64,000 bases of DNA from Lachnospiraceae bacterium (GCA_900770345.1 CAAGKF010000095.1:10048-74047), one strand, 5' to 3'. Positions 42,704-52,026 are shown, counted from the stretch's first letter. Notes: generated by a model not told the origin, from the sequence alone. Translations and numbers: made by a program.

Positions 42704-43936
42704 ATGAAAGAGAAAGTAGTTTTAGCATATTCCGGCGGACTTGATACTACCGCCATTATCCCGTGGTTAAAGGAACATTTTGATTATGACGTTATCTGCT
42801 GCTGCATCGACTGCGGACAGGGAAGTGAGCTGGACGGTCTGGAAGAGAGAGCAAAATTGTCCGGCGCTTCCAAATTATATATTGAAGATCTGACAGATGA
42901 TTTCTGTGATAATTATATTATGCCGTGTGTAAAGGCCAACGCCGTATACGAGAATAAGTACCTGTTAGGTACCTCCATGGCACGTCCGGCTATCGCAAAA
43001 CGTCTGGTTGACATCGCCCGCAAGGAGAATGCTGTTGCCATCTGCCACGGCGCTACCGGCAAGGGCAATGACCAGATCCGTTTCGAGCTGAGCATCAAGG
43101 CTCTGGCTCCCGACATCAAAATCATCGCTCCATGGCGTATGACAGATGTATGGACCATGCAGTCCCGTGAGGACGAGATGGCATACTGCAAGCAGAAGGG
43201 CATCAACCTTCCATTCTCCGCAGACAACAGCTACAGCCGTGACCGCAACCTGTGGCACATCAGCCATGAGGGTCTGGAGCTGGAGGATCCGTCCAGGGAA
43301 CCTAATTACAAGCACATGCTGGTACTCAGCGTAACTCCGGAGGAAGCTCCCGATGAGGGCGAGTACGTGACCATGACCTTTGAAAAGGGTGTTCCTACCA
43401 GCGTAAACGGCCAGAAGATGAAGGTTTCCGACATCATCCGCAAGTTAAACGAGCTGGGCGGAAAGCACGGTATCGGTATTGTTGATATCGTGGAGAACCG
43501 TGTTGTAGGTATGAAATCCCGCGGTGTTTACGAGACTCCCGGCGGTACCATCCTGATGGAGGCACACCAGCAGCTGGAAGAGCTGGTTCTTGACCGCGCT
43601 ACCATGGATGCAAAGAAGGACATGAGCAACAGAATGGCTCAGATCGTATACGAGGGCAAGTGGTTCACACCTCTGCGCGAGGCTGTTCAGGCATTTGTGG
43701 AATCCACGCAGGAGTATGTAACCGGCGAGGTTAAATTCAAGCTGTACAAGGGCAACATCATCAAGGCAGGCACCACCTCTCCTTACTCCTTATACAGCGA
43801 GTCTCTGGCATCCTTCACCACAGGCGATCTCTACGATCACCACGATGCAAGCGGCTTCATCACACTGTTCGGACTTCCGTTAAAGGTTCGCGCTATGAAG
43901 CTGGCGGAAGCAAAAGCAGAAAAGAAGGAGCAGTAA
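42704..43936 (+). CDS. argG: Argininosuccinate synthase
   Basis: 410 residues. ATP-dependent joining of citrulline and aspartate. P-loop-like AYSGGLDTTAIIPWL at residues 8-22, GATGKGNDQIRFE near 115, SRDRNLWHISHEG near 175, and PGGTILMEAHQQLEELVLDR. Start at 42704, 9 nt after AGGAGGAA; in-frame ATGs at 42632 and 42662 overlap the promoter. Strong codon bias suggests high expression. Argininosuccinate lyase is encoded 3.4 kb away. Confidence 0.97.
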   Translation: MKEKVVLAYSGGLDTTAIIPWLKEHFDYDVICCCIDCGQGSELDGLEERAKLSGASKLYIEDLTDDFCDNYIMPCVKANAVYENKYLLGTSMARPAIAKRLVDIARKENAVAICHGATGKGNDQIRFELSIKALAPDIKIIAPWRMTDVWTMQSREDEMAYCKQKGINLPFSADNSYSRDRNLWHISHEGLELEDPSREPNYKHMLVLSVTPEEAPDEGEYVTMTFEKGVPTSVNGQKMKVSDIIRKLNELGGKHGIGIVDIVENRVVGMKSRGVYETPGGTILMEAHQQLEELVLDRATMDAKKDMSNRMAQIVYEGKWFTPLREAVQAFVESTQEYVTGEVKFKLYKGNIIKAGTTSPYSLYSESLASFTTGDLYDHHDASGFITLFGLPLKVRAMKLAEAKAEKKEQ

Positions 43937-43954
43937 AAATACAGAAATGTACAG

Positions 43955-43997
43955 AAGCCGGCGCGGCAGATGATCAATCTGCTGCACCGGCTTTTTT
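43955..43997 (+). terminator. Terminator after argG
   Basis: AAGCCGG with CCGGCTT enclosing an inner GCAGAT/ATCTGC hairpin, then TTTTTT. Confidence 0.88.
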
Positions 43998-44004
43998 GTC
44001 TCAG

Positions 44005-44050
44005 GAAAAAAGACGCTGATTTGTTCCTGCAGAATAAATCAGCGTCTTCC
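44005..44050 (-). terminator. Terminator after tkt
   Basis: AGACGCTGATTT (44011-44022) with AAATCAGCGTCT (44036-44047), perfect 12 bp; minus-strand T-tract follows. Confidence 0.88.
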
Positions 44051-44058
44051 TATCATAA

Positions 44059-46041
44059 CTACAGTGCCCTTACCGCCTCTGCTATATGCTCTGCTGTGAA
44101 GCCAAACTTCTCAAACAGCTGGGCCGCAGGAGCGCTTGCGCCGAAGCTCTTCATGGTGATGGTGGTACCGTCCAGACCTACGTACTTGCCCCAGCCGAAA
44201 TCGCCAAGTGCCTCTACCGCCACTCTCTTTCTCACTGCCCTGGGAAGTACCTTCTCTCTGTACTCTTCCGGCTGCTCATCAAATACATCCATACTCGGCA
44301 TGCTGACTACTCGGACATCAATGCCTTCCTTTGCCAGCTGTGCTCTGGCTTCCACTGCCATGCTGACTTCGGAACCTGTTGCAATAATAATAGCATCCGG
44401 AACTTCTTTCACGGAATCCTCCAGGATATACGCACCCTTAAGCGCATCCTTTCCGGAGCCGGCCAGCTGCGGCAGATTCTGACGTGTCAGAACAAGAGCC
44501 GTAGGTGTCTTTTCAGAGGTTACCGCGCTGTACCATGCTGCAGCCGTCTCCACTGCATCAGCCGGACGGAATACATGGAAATTAGGCATAGAACGCAGCA
44601 TTGCCAGCTGTTCAACAGGCTCATGGGTAGGTCCGTCCTCACCTACACCGATACTGTCATGAGTAAATACAAAGGTCAGCGGCACACCCATCAGCGCGGA
44701 AAGTCTTGCCATGGGCTTTGTGTAATCGCTGAACACAAAGAAGGTGGACACAAAAGCCCGAATACCGCCGTGAAGCATCAGTCCGTTTCCGATCGCTGTC
44801 ATAGCCAGCTCGCGGACACCGAAATGAATATTCTGTCCCTCATAGTTATCCTTTGAAAAGTCTCCCTTATCCGCCATATAGGTTTTGGTAGAAGGAGCCA
44901 GATCCGCAGCGCCTCCCATCATGTTAGGCAGCAGCTCCTTAAGAGCCTGGATCTTCTTTCCGGAGCTCGCTCTGGTTGCCTCCGGCTTCTCTGCGCGCTC
45001 CCAGAATTTCTCACAGTCAATAAGACCTTCCACCAGCTTCTCGTCATAGTATTTGTCCCAGAGTTCCTTCATCTCCGGGAATTTTTCACAATAATCCCCA
45101 AAGAGCGTATTCCACTTTTCTTCTGCCTGAGCGCCGCTCTCGGAAAGCTCCTTAAAGTTTTCATATACTTCATTCGGCACATAGAAGGGCTCCATGGACG
45201 GCCATTCTAAATTCTCCTTCAGTGCTGTCACATTCTCCTCACCCAGAGGCTCACCGTGAGCGCTGGCCTTGCCCTGTTTCGCCGGGCATCCATAGCCGAT
45301 CTGTGTCTTTACTGTAATAAAGGAAGGCCGTGCAGTGTCTGCCTTCGCTTCCTCGATGGCTCTTCCAATGGCATCCAGATCATTGCCGTCTTCCACCAGA
45401 AGCGTCTGGAAACCGAATGCTTCCATTCTTTTCTGCACATCCTCGGTAAAGGCAATATCCGTATCTCCCTCAATGGAGATCTTATTGGAATCGTAGATAA
45501 TGATCAGCTTGTGAAGACCCAGAGTACCTGCCAGAGAGAATGCCTCCGAAGAGATTCCCTCCATCATACACCCATCGCCGCCCAGAGCGTAGGTGTAATG
45601 ATCCACTACCGGATATCCCTCCTTATTAAATACTGCTGCCATATGAGCTTCTGCCATAGCCATACCGACTGCCATGCCCATACCTGCACCCAGAGGACCG
45701 GTGGTCGCTTCCACTCCCACGGTGTGACCGAACTCCGGATGGCCGGGAGTAAGGGAATCCATCTGACGGAAATCCATAATATCCTCTTTTGTCAGTCCAT
45801 AGCCATACAGATGAAGCAGGGAATACAGGAGCATAGATCCATGACCGCCTGAAAGGATAAAGCGGTCCCTGTTCTTCCACTGGGGATCCTTCGGATTATG
45901 ATTCATATGACGTGCCCACAGCTCATAAGCTGCCGGAGCAGCGCCCAGGGGAAGTCCCGGATGACCTGACTTGGCCTTCTGAATGGCATCTGCTGCCAGC
46001 ACGCGGATCGCGTTTACCGACATCGTATCAATCTGTTTCAT
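44059..46041 (-). CDS. tkt: Transketolase
   Basis: 660 residues, single-chain full-length transketolase (thiamine diphosphate enzyme of the pentose phosphate pathway, which also supplies erythrose 4-phosphate for the DAHP synthase). AKSGHPGLPLGAAP at the start, TPP motif GDGCMMEGISSEAFSLAG ... DSNKISIEGDT (about 155-190), FVFTHDSIGVGEDGPTHEPVEQLA (about 470). Start at 46041 (MKQIDTMSVNAIR), 5 nt after GGAGG; an ATG four codons earlier overlaps the SD. Confidence 0.97.
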   Translation of the reverse strand: MKQIDTMSVNAIRVLAADAIQKAKSGHPGLPLGAAPAAYELWARHMNHNPKDPQWKNRDRFILSGGHGSMLLYSLLHLYGYGLTKEDIMDFRQMDSLTPGHPEFGHTVGVEATTGPLGAGMGMAVGMAMAEAHMAAVFNKEGYPVVDHYTYALGGDGCMMEGISSEAFSLAGTLGLHKLIIIYDSNKISIEGDTDIAFTEDVQKRMEAFGFQTLLVEDGNDLDAIGRAIEEAKADTARPSFITVKTQIGYGCPAKQGKASAHGEPLGEENVTALKENLEWPSMEPFYVPNEVYENFKELSESGAQAEEKWNTLFGDYCEKFPEMKELWDKYYDEKLVEGLIDCEKFWERAEKPEATRASSGKKIQALKELLPNMMGGAADLAPSTKTYMADKGDFSKDNYEGQNIHFGVRELAMTAIGNGLMLHGGIRAFVSTFFVFSDYTKPMARLSALMGVPLTFVFTHDSIGVGEDGPTHEPVEQLAMLRSMPNFHVFRPADAVETAAAWYSAVTSEKTPTALVLTRQNLPQLAGSGKDALKGAYILEDSVKEVPDAIIIATGSEVSMAVEARAQLAKEGIDVRVVSMPSMDVFDEQPEEYREKVLPRAVRKRVAVEALGDFGWGKYVGLDGTTITMKSFGASAPAAQLFEKFGFTAEHIAEAVRAL

Positions 46042-46144
46042 TATTTCCTCCATTCTGATACTGCAGGCTCATTCAACAGCACAAAAAATCCTTCGGCCCG
46101 GGCAGCATCTTACATATGTGGTATTATTTCACTCAACGTTCTAT

Positions 46145-46173
46145 ATTATAACAAGGACTACAAAGATGGGCAA
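46145..46173 (-). promoter_or_regulatory. Promoter for tkt
   Basis: Minus strand TTGCCC, 17-nt spacer, TATAAT, about 100 nt upstream of the gene. Confidence 0.65.
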
Positions 46174-46252
46174 TAGGTTAGTTTTCAGATTTCGTATCAT
46201 ATTTTACGATTTTATTATATTATTTCCCATTTTATAGGAATCCAGGATATCT

Positions 46253-46915
46253 TTATCCCAGCAGCGTAAAATGATTTCTCTGAAACTCCAGCACACCCTC
46301 CGCCCGCATACGGCTCAGCTCATTCGACATAGCGCTGCGGTCCACGCAGAGATATTCCGCCAGCTCCCTGCGGCTGTAGGGGATATCAAAGCTTCTTCCT
46401 CCGGCGGCGATGGCCTGACCGGACAGATAGGAAAGAAGTTTTTCTCTTGTGGTTTTCCTGGACATATGCTCCAGCTTGTGTTCCAGCTTTACATTCTGCT
46501 CCGATACCAGACGCAGCAGATTATGGATCAGTCTGGTATGAAAATCACAGGCCATTGGACAGAAGGTGATCATCCTCTGATAATCCAGAAACAGCACCAG
46601 GCATTTTCCCTCTGCCGCCACACTCACCGGCAGTACCGGTGTCCTGGCACAGGAATAAGCTTCCCCGAATTCTTCCCCTTCTTTAATATAAAACATCCTC
46701 TCCTGCTGTCCCCAGAAATTCTCATGAATCACAGCAGCCCTTCCCGCCAGAAGAACCATCACCTTATTCACCGCTTCTCCCATCCGAAAGATCAGTTCTC
46801 CATCTTCAAAATCCACCGCTTCCGCCGCCGCGCATTTGAGAAGCGTATACAGCTCCTCCTCGTTGATCCCATAAAACAAAGGCGCTTTCCGAATCAAATG
46901 CAGATACTCATCCAT
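46253..46915 (-). CDS. Crp/Fnr family transcription regulator
   Basis: 220 residues. N-terminal cyclic-nucleotide-binding-like beta barrel (about 15-125, DGELIFRMGEAVNKVMVLLAGRAAV) and C-terminal HTH_Crp (about 160-215, SRRELAEYLCVDRSAMSNELSRMRAEGVLEF). No cysteine cluster for Fe-S at the N-terminus, so probably not an Fnr oxygen sensor; effector unknown. Start at 46915 (MDEYLHLIRKAPLF), with AGGAG upstream; an in-frame ATG 12 codons earlier precedes that SD. Two palindromes lie in its leader. Confidence 0.85.
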   Translation of the reverse strand: MDEYLHLIRKAPLFYGINEEELYTLLKCAAAEAVDFEDGELIFRMGEAVNKVMVLLAGRAAVIHENFWGQQERMFYIKEGEEFGEAYSCARTPVLPVSVAAEGKCLVLFLDYQRMITFCPMACDFHTRLIHNLLRLVSEQNVKLEHKLEHMSRKTTREKLLSYLSGQAIAAGGRSFDIPYSRRELAEYLCVDRSAMSNELSRMRAEGVLEFQRNHFTLLG

Positions 46916-46949
46916 CCCCCAAATCTCCTTCTCCATTCCCATACATTTC

Positions 46950-46974
46950 AAACGTGAGATTTTTTCTCACGTTT
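46950..46974. promoter_or_regulatory. Palindrome in the Crp/Fnr leader (1)
   Basis: AAACGTGAGA (46950-46959) and TCTCACGTTT (46965-46974), perfect 10-bp arms, 5-bp centre, 35 bp upstream of the start. GTGA/TCAC half-sites recall Crp-family sites, but the spacing (9 bp between GTGA and TCAC) is wider than the usual 6. Confidence 0.5.
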
Positions 46975-46993
46975 TTACCATCTGCCGGCATAT

Positions 46994-47013
46994 TTTGTTG
47001 TATTTCCAACAAA
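46994..47013. promoter_or_regulatory. Palindrome in the Crp/Fnr leader (2)
   Basis: TTTGTTG (46994-47000) and CAACAAA (47007-47013), 6-bp centre, just downstream of the predicted start site: suits autorepression. Confidence 0.45.
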
Positions 47014-47025
47014 CCAGATGGAAAT

Positions 47026-47055
47026 ATTATATCACTCTATCCATTTTCCCGTCAA
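47026..47055 (-). promoter_or_regulatory. Promoter for the Crp/Fnr gene
   Basis: Minus strand TTGACG (47055-47050), 18-nt spacer, TATAAT (47031-47026); about 105 nt upstream of the start codon. Confidence 0.7.
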
Positions 47056-47077
47056 TTATCCATAACGCAAATCCTCT

Positions 47078-47285
47078 CCGGACGCCGGACCATACTTTCC
47101 GGGCCGCATTGGAGGAATTTTCGATGAATACGGAAAGGCCCGCGGCGGCTGAAAAAAGGTCATCTCACACTGTCTGAGCGCAGCGAGTTTGGGAGATGAC
47201 CTTCTTGCATTCAGCCGTCACGGGCCTTTCCTGTATTCATCCAAATTCCTACACAGCGGTCCGGAAAGTATGGTCCGGCGTCCGG
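47078..47285. repeat. 208-bp palindromic element with 25-bp perfect ends
   Basis: Outer arms 47078-47102 and 47261-47285 are exact reverse complements (25 bp, start CCGGACGCCGGACCATACTT). The next about 50 bp on each side are also complementary with scattered mismatches. At the centre a separate perfect 11-bp hairpin (47156-47166 with 47193-47203, AAGGTCATCTC) encloses GAGCGCAGCGAG. No ORF of note and no clear target-site duplication. It begins 23 bp behind the Crp/Fnr promoter and ends 4 bp after the argH stop. MITE-like or a repetitive intergenic palindrome; it could also terminate argH. Confidence 0.85.
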
Positions 47286-47289
47286 GCAA

Positions 47290-48669
47290 TCACTGCCTCA
47301 AACTCTCCCGATACCGTTCAATCACTTTCTTCATCGCCTCCGGTCCCGGAGCACCAATGGTAGTCCTCTTTTCCACACAGGTCTTCATACTGATAGCTTC
47401 GTACACATCCTCTTCAAATACGGGACTGATCTTCTTGTACTCTTCCAGTGAAAGCTCATCCAGAGCAATTCCCTTTTCGATACAGAGAAGCACCAGCTGT
47501 CCCACGATTCCATGGGCATCCCTGAAAGGAACACCATGGTTTACCAGATAATCAGCCGCATCTGTGGCATTTGTAAAGCCTCTCTTAGCGCTGGCTTCCA
47601 TCACGTCCTTACGAAAGCTCATGGTAGAGATCATGCCTGTAAACAGGGCAAGACTTCCCTTTACCGTATCAATAGCATCAAAGGTAAGCTCCTTATCCTC
47701 CTGCATATCCTTGTTATATGCCAGCGGAATTCCCTTCATCGTGGTCAGCATGGACATCAGCGCACCGTAAACTCTGCCGCTCTTGCCGCGGATCAGCTCG
47801 GCAATATCCGGATTCTTCTTCTGAGGCATAATGCTGCTGCCGGTGCTGTAGGAATCATCGATCTCCACAAAGCGGTACTCGTTGGTATTCCATATAATAA
47901 TCTCCTCGCAGAACCGGCTTAAATGCATGGCGATGGTGGACAGCGCGCTTAAAAGCTCGATCAGATAATCCCTGTCAGCCACGGAATCCATGGAGTTAAG
48001 AGTCGGACCGTCAAAATCAAGAAGCTCTGCTGTATACTCTCTGTCCAGAGGATAGGTTGTTCCTGCCAATGCTCCGGAGCCCAGAGGACAGTAGTTCATA
48101 CGTTTGCGGATATCTGCGAGACGTCCTCTGTCCCTGGAGAACATTTCAAAATAAGCTCCCATATGATGAGCCAGCGTAATAGGCTGGGCCTTCTGCAGAT
48201 GGGTAAAACCGGGCATAAAGGTCTCTGTATTGTCCTCCATGATTACCAAAAGCTCTTTTAAAAGCTCCTTTACCAGCTGGTCGATCTCATCGATCTCATC
48301 TCTGGTATAAAGCTTCATATCCAGAGCCACCTGGTCATTGCGGCTGCGTCCTGTATGAAGTCTTTTTCCCGCTTCGCCGATACGTTCCGTCAGCGTCCCC
48401 TCTACGAAAGAATGGATATCCTCGTAGCCGGAATCCACGGAGATTGTCAGTTTTCCGCTGTCCAGATCCTCACGGATGCTCTCCAGGCCGCGGATAATAT
48501 CATCTCTGTCCTGCTCTGACAGGATTCCCTGCTTTGCGAGCATTTTTACATGCGCAATGCTTCCTCTGATATCCTGACGATAAAATTTCTGATCAAAGGA
48601 AAGGGATTCATTAAAATTGTGTACAAGCTGGTTGGTCTCTTTTGTAAAACGTCCGCCCCATAATTTCAT
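47290..48669 (-). CDS. argH: Argininosuccinate lyase
   Basis: 459 residues, fumarase/aspartase superfamily. Splits argininosuccinate into arginine and fumarate. MKLWGGRFTKETNQLVHNFNESL at the start; HTGRSRNDQVALDMKLY near 107; superfamily signature GSSIMPQKKNPDIAELIRGK near 280. SD AAGGAG. It follows yfhO by 26 nt on the same strand without an evident promoter of its own, so it may be co-transcribed with gtrA-yfhO. Confidence 0.97.
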   Translation of the reverse strand: MKLWGGRFTKETNQLVHNFNESLSFDQKFYRQDIRGSIAHVKMLAKQGILSEQDRDDIIRGLESIREDLDSGKLTISVDSGYEDIHSFVEGTLTERIGEAGKRLHTGRSRNDQVALDMKLYTRDEIDEIDQLVKELLKELLVIMEDNTETFMPGFTHLQKAQPITLAHHMGAYFEMFSRDRGRLADIRKRMNYCPLGSGALAGTTYPLDREYTAELLDFDGPTLNSMDSVADRDYLIELLSALSTIAMHLSRFCEEIIIWNTNEYRFVEIDDSYSTGSSIMPQKKNPDIAELIRGKSGRVYGALMSMLTTMKGIPLAYNKDMQEDKELTFDAIDTVKGSLALFTGMISTMSFRKDVMEASAKRGFTNATDAADYLVNHGVPFRDAHGIVGQLVLLCIEKGIALDELSLEEYKKISPVFEEDVYEAISMKTCVEKRTTIGAPGPEAMKKVIERYRESLRQ

Positions 48670-48695
48670 GGCTGTTGTCTCCTTCTATTTGTATT

Positions 48696-51452
48696 TCATT
48701 TAAGTTTTCTGCATTTTTCTTTCTTGTTCTTTTTCATTCCCTCTGACATTGTCTTCGCCGCTGTCAGAACTGCCAGAAGCGTCACGGAAGTTGCTGTGAT
48801 CCAGCCTCCCGTCCGCAGCCCCTCCGGCTCATAGGACAGGCTGATCTTGTGCTCTCCCGCTCCGATATCCACAGCCAGGAAGGTATCAAATATGGCTCTG
48901 GTCTCTGCCGGGACACCGTCCACCAGCACGCTCCATCCCTTATCGTAGGGAATGCTGGTAAACATCGTTCCTGCCTCCGATGCCGTGATGGTTCCCGCAA
49001 GTCCCCGGTCTGTCCAGCTGGTCAGACGGACAGGTTCCTTATTCAGCTGATCATAGACAGCCTTAAAACCGGCAGGATTAAATCTCCATACCTCTGCCTG
49101 AAGGGTGGGATTGCCGTCATCTTCCGATTCCAGCCGTACTTCTTCTCCGCCCAGCACATGGCCCAGCTCCAGGAAATATCCCCTGTCCACATTATCAAAG
49201 CTCAGGCTGTGTTCTCCCAGATAGGCAGAAACCTCCTTCACCTTTTTATTGGTCACATAAACGTAATAATCGCCGGTGGCCTCCGCTGTAAAGGACAGCT
49301 TTCTTCCCTCTGTCACACTCTCATTAAACACAAGCACATCATCCGTTCCCAGAACGGCACAGAGATCATTCTGCACACTGGCAGGATTTCCAGAATCGAT
49401 GATCCAGTTTCCCTCTACATCCCGGGGCAGCATAAAGGCCACCGGAAGAGTATACAGATTCTCATAAAGCCACATTTCTCCCTTCCGCGCCGCTTGCTTC
49501 TTTAATGCACTGGCCGGCTGCTGATCAGAGTGAATGCTGTATTTTACAGAAAACAGACTGTCCACAAGAGGCGTGCTGCCTGTAATGCTGTAGGCGTTTG
49601 TAGAGCTTTCGCATCCCAGCCGGTCACAAAATTCAGAAAGCGCAGCGCTGGCCGTGGAGGAAAACAATGATACGGACGGGAAATTCATCCATGCTCCGTC
49701 ATTTTTAGTCCTGCGTCCCGTTCTCTCAATGCGGTAAAAGGTGTCAGATTTGATATTCCAGGTGAGATTCTCTATATCTTCATTATCACGAATATAAGCC
49801 GTCCTGCTGGTAGTAGGAACACTGGTCACTGCCGTATTCACCGCAGCCTCTACTGTCACTGCAGCCAGAGCTGTCAGCAGGATCGCATCAAGCGTCCATT
49901 TTCTGTTTTTGTACAGATACAAAAGGCCGGCGTAAACAGCCAGAAAAATGATAGCCACATAAAATATGGAAAAATGGTACTGCTCCGGATTGTCCACCAG
50001 CTTTTCCGCCAGAATCACGAATCCTGCTGCTCCCCAGAAAGCCAGAGCTATATTTTTCCAGGGCGTTTTCGGCAGAGTGACATAAGCGCGATAGCATATC
50101 AGAAGCATCAGCGCTATATAGATAAAGGACTGCCGACAGGGAAGGCTGTTGGGATAATGGAAGCCATGCCATATAAAATTCAGCACATTTACGGAGAAGC
50201 TGGCAAAAAACAGAAACAGCATTCCACAGTATACTGTTTTTTCCCGGACAGATATCTGTCTGTTTCCCAGATAGAGAAGGAAGAACAGCAGTACCGCTAC
50301 GCCGCAGTAGATATTCGGCCAGTGATCCAGGCCGATCTCCGTCTGTACATTCGCAATATGTCTGGCGATCATATCAAAAATGGAGAAGTAGGAGGATACC
50401 GTCTGAGGAAAATCAAAATCTCCTGATGCCGTAGCCTTCAGCGCAAACACAGCCGGCAGAACCACAGCTGCCGCCATTCCCCCCGCCAGAAGAGAATATA
50501 GGGAAAAGCGGAGCCCTGTTCCGAAAAAGCTTCTCACACTTTTGGGCGGATTCAGGATCAGCAGCGCAATTACATAGATCACCATGAACATACAGATCAT
50601 GATGGATATATAATAATTGGAAAGGATGGAAAATCCCAGGGCAATGCAGTACAGAAAGCCCTTCTTCTCCTTTACCAGCTGCTCCAGTCCCAGAAGGATC
50701 AGAGGAAACAGAAGAATACAGTCCAGCCACATGATGTTCCAGCTGTAAGCCGCCATATAACCGCTCAGTGCATAAAAAATACCAAACATTCCGGCGCCGA
50801 AATCCCTGGTACCGCAGTGTTTTCTCAGATACCAGGTGAAGCTTAAGCCCGAAAGACCGGTTTTCAGCAGGATTATCAGCGTCATAAACTCAATGATCCA
50901 CTTTTTAGGACAGAAAAACAGCAGCCAGTTCACCGGACTTGCCAGATAATAGGCGTAAAGCGCAGCGAAATTTACGCCCATGCCGATATCCCAGCTGTAA
51001 AGCAGACTTCCCCCATGGGTCAGCTTGTACTGAAACTCCGAGAAAAAGGGAGCGTACTGATGATACATATCCGTCCGCAGAAAGCATTCCTCACCAAAGG
51101 GGAAAATTCCTCTCTGGGCGAATATAATGATCAAAACGATCACCGGAACCGCAAAAGAGGCCGCCAGGCCATCATAGGGCTTCAAAAGACGCAGAACTCC
51201 TCTCCGACGGACTGCGGCATCATAATATCCGGGGAGCTCCTCTTCTTCCGTTTCCGGATCCTCTGTCGAAACTGACATCCTGTTCTCCGCTGTTTCTGTA
51301 TCTGTTTCTCCGGCATCACCGGTTTTCTTCTGTCTTTCAAAGGGCATATCTTCCTCCGATGTGATGGCATTGCCGGCGTCAGCCCCCGGTTCCACAAGTT
51401 TTAAGATCGCATCAAGCTCCTGTTCAACCCGCTCTATCTCCTCACGTTCCAT
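48696..51452 (-). CDS. YfhO family membrane glycosylation protein
   Basis: 918 residues. A cytoplasmic Glu-rich N-terminus of about 90 residues, then roughly 12 membrane helices (95-520), an extracytoplasmic region and a last helix near 885. Family markers: FLRTDMYHQYAPFFSEF with acidic residues near 130 and the GWSVLVDG near 830. YfhO proteins are GT-C-like enzymes that move sugars from undecaprenyl carriers to teichoic acids, working with a CsbB-type glycosyltransferase and a GtrA flippase. Start at 51452, since the earlier GTG lies within the SD. It begins 5 nt after gtrA. Confidence 0.88.
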   Translation of the reverse strand: MEREEIERVEQELDAILKLVEPGADAGNAITSEEDMPFERQKKTGDAGETDTETAENRMSVSTEDPETEEEELPGYYDAAVRRRGVLRLLKPYDGLAASFAVPVIVLIIIFAQRGIFPFGEECFLRTDMYHQYAPFFSEFQYKLTHGGSLLYSWDIGMGVNFAALYAYYLASPVNWLLFFCPKKWIIEFMTLIILLKTGLSGLSFTWYLRKHCGTRDFGAGMFGIFYALSGYMAAYSWNIMWLDCILLFPLILLGLEQLVKEKKGFLYCIALGFSILSNYYISIMICMFMVIYVIALLILNPPKSVRSFFGTGLRFSLYSLLAGGMAAAVVLPAVFALKATASGDFDFPQTVSSYFSIFDMIARHIANVQTEIGLDHWPNIYCGVAVLLFFLLYLGNRQISVREKTVYCGMLFLFFASFSVNVLNFIWHGFHYPNSLPCRQSFIYIALMLLICYRAYVTLPKTPWKNIALAFWGAAGFVILAEKLVDNPEQYHFSIFYVAIIFLAVYAGLLYLYKNRKWTLDAILLTALAAVTVEAAVNTAVTSVPTTSRTAYIRDNEDIENLTWNIKSDTFYRIERTGRRTKNDGAWMNFPSVSLFSSTASAALSEFCDRLGCESSTNAYSITGSTPLVDSLFSVKYSIHSDQQPASALKKQAARKGEMWLYENLYTLPVAFMLPRDVEGNWIIDSGNPASVQNDLCAVLGTDDVLVFNESVTEGRKLSFTAEATGDYYVYVTNKKVKEVSAYLGEHSLSFDNVDRGYFLELGHVLGGEEVRLESEDDGNPTLQAEVWRFNPAGFKAVYDQLNKEPVRLTSWTDRGLAGTITASEAGTMFTSIPYDKGWSVLVDGVPAETRAIFDTFLAVDIGAGEHKISLSYEPEGLRTGGWITATSVTLLAVLTAAKTMSEGMKKNKKEKCRKLK

Positions 51453-51457
51453 CACGT

Positions 51458-51892
51458 TCACCTTTCTTCAGGCTTATTTCTGAATATCCACAGCTTGCTG
51501 AAAATATAATTCAGCACCACATTGACCACAGAGACCATAAATTTGCAGAACAGCTCATACACAAACCCTCTGTCTCCTCCCAGCTTTACCATGACCACCA
51601 TCAGCACCCAGGCAAGAATACCGGAAACTACTCTGGCTGTCACAAACGCGCTGAGCTCCTTTGCCAGATAAGAGGGACGGAAATTAAAGCTGCGGAACAC
51701 GATCAGCTTGTTCACCACATAGGCAAAGAGAACAGCCGCCGCCCAGGAAAGAGCCTGAGACAGGCCCACGCCCAGATCAGCCCGGCGCAGCAGACTGTAG
51801 GCAGCAAAATCGACAGCGGTGGTGAGAACACCGCATATAATGTAGCTGACTGTTTCATAGTTTACACAGCGCTTCCATATTTTCCGCAACAT
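51458..51892 (-). CDS. GtrA family membrane protein
   Basis: 144 residues, four membrane helices. GtrA fold: YETVSYIICGVLTTAVDFAAYSLL, ALSWAAAVLFAYVVNKLIVF, LNYIFSKLWIFRN. Implicated in flipping undecaprenyl-phosphate-linked sugars for cell-wall or O-antigen glycosylation. Directly precedes yfhO, which supports that role. SD GAGGAGAA. Confidence 0.9.
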   Translation of the reverse strand: MLRKIWKRCVNYETVSYIICGVLTTAVDFAAYSLLRRADLGVGLSQALSWAAAVLFAYVVNKLIVFRSFNFRPSYLAKELSAFVTARVVSGILAWVLMVVMVKLGGDRGFVYELFCKFMVSVVNVVLNYIFSKLWIFRNKPEER

Positions 51893-51997
51893 TTTCTTCT
51901 CCTCACATGTTTTTCATACTTTTAGCCGCAGTTCAAACTGTAACTGCTTTTACCCGTTCCTGCAGACAGATATACGCCCTGCCTGCATATGCTTCCT

Positions 51998-52026
51998 ATT
52001 ATATGGTAGCATACTGAAAAAGTAAA
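51998..52026 (-). promoter_or_regulatory. Promoter for gtrA-yfhO(-argH)
   Basis: Minus strand TTTACT, 17-nt spacer, TATAAT (52003-51998), about 105 nt upstream of gtrA. Confidence 0.65.

Noticed and set aside
45256..45852. Plus-strand ORF of 198 codons within tkt
   Set aside because: Shadow frame of a strongly codon-biased gene; transketolase motifs lie on the other strand.
46995..47177. 60-codon ORF inside the palindromic element
   Set aside because: Not codon-biased, no SD, and made largely of inverted-repeat sequence.
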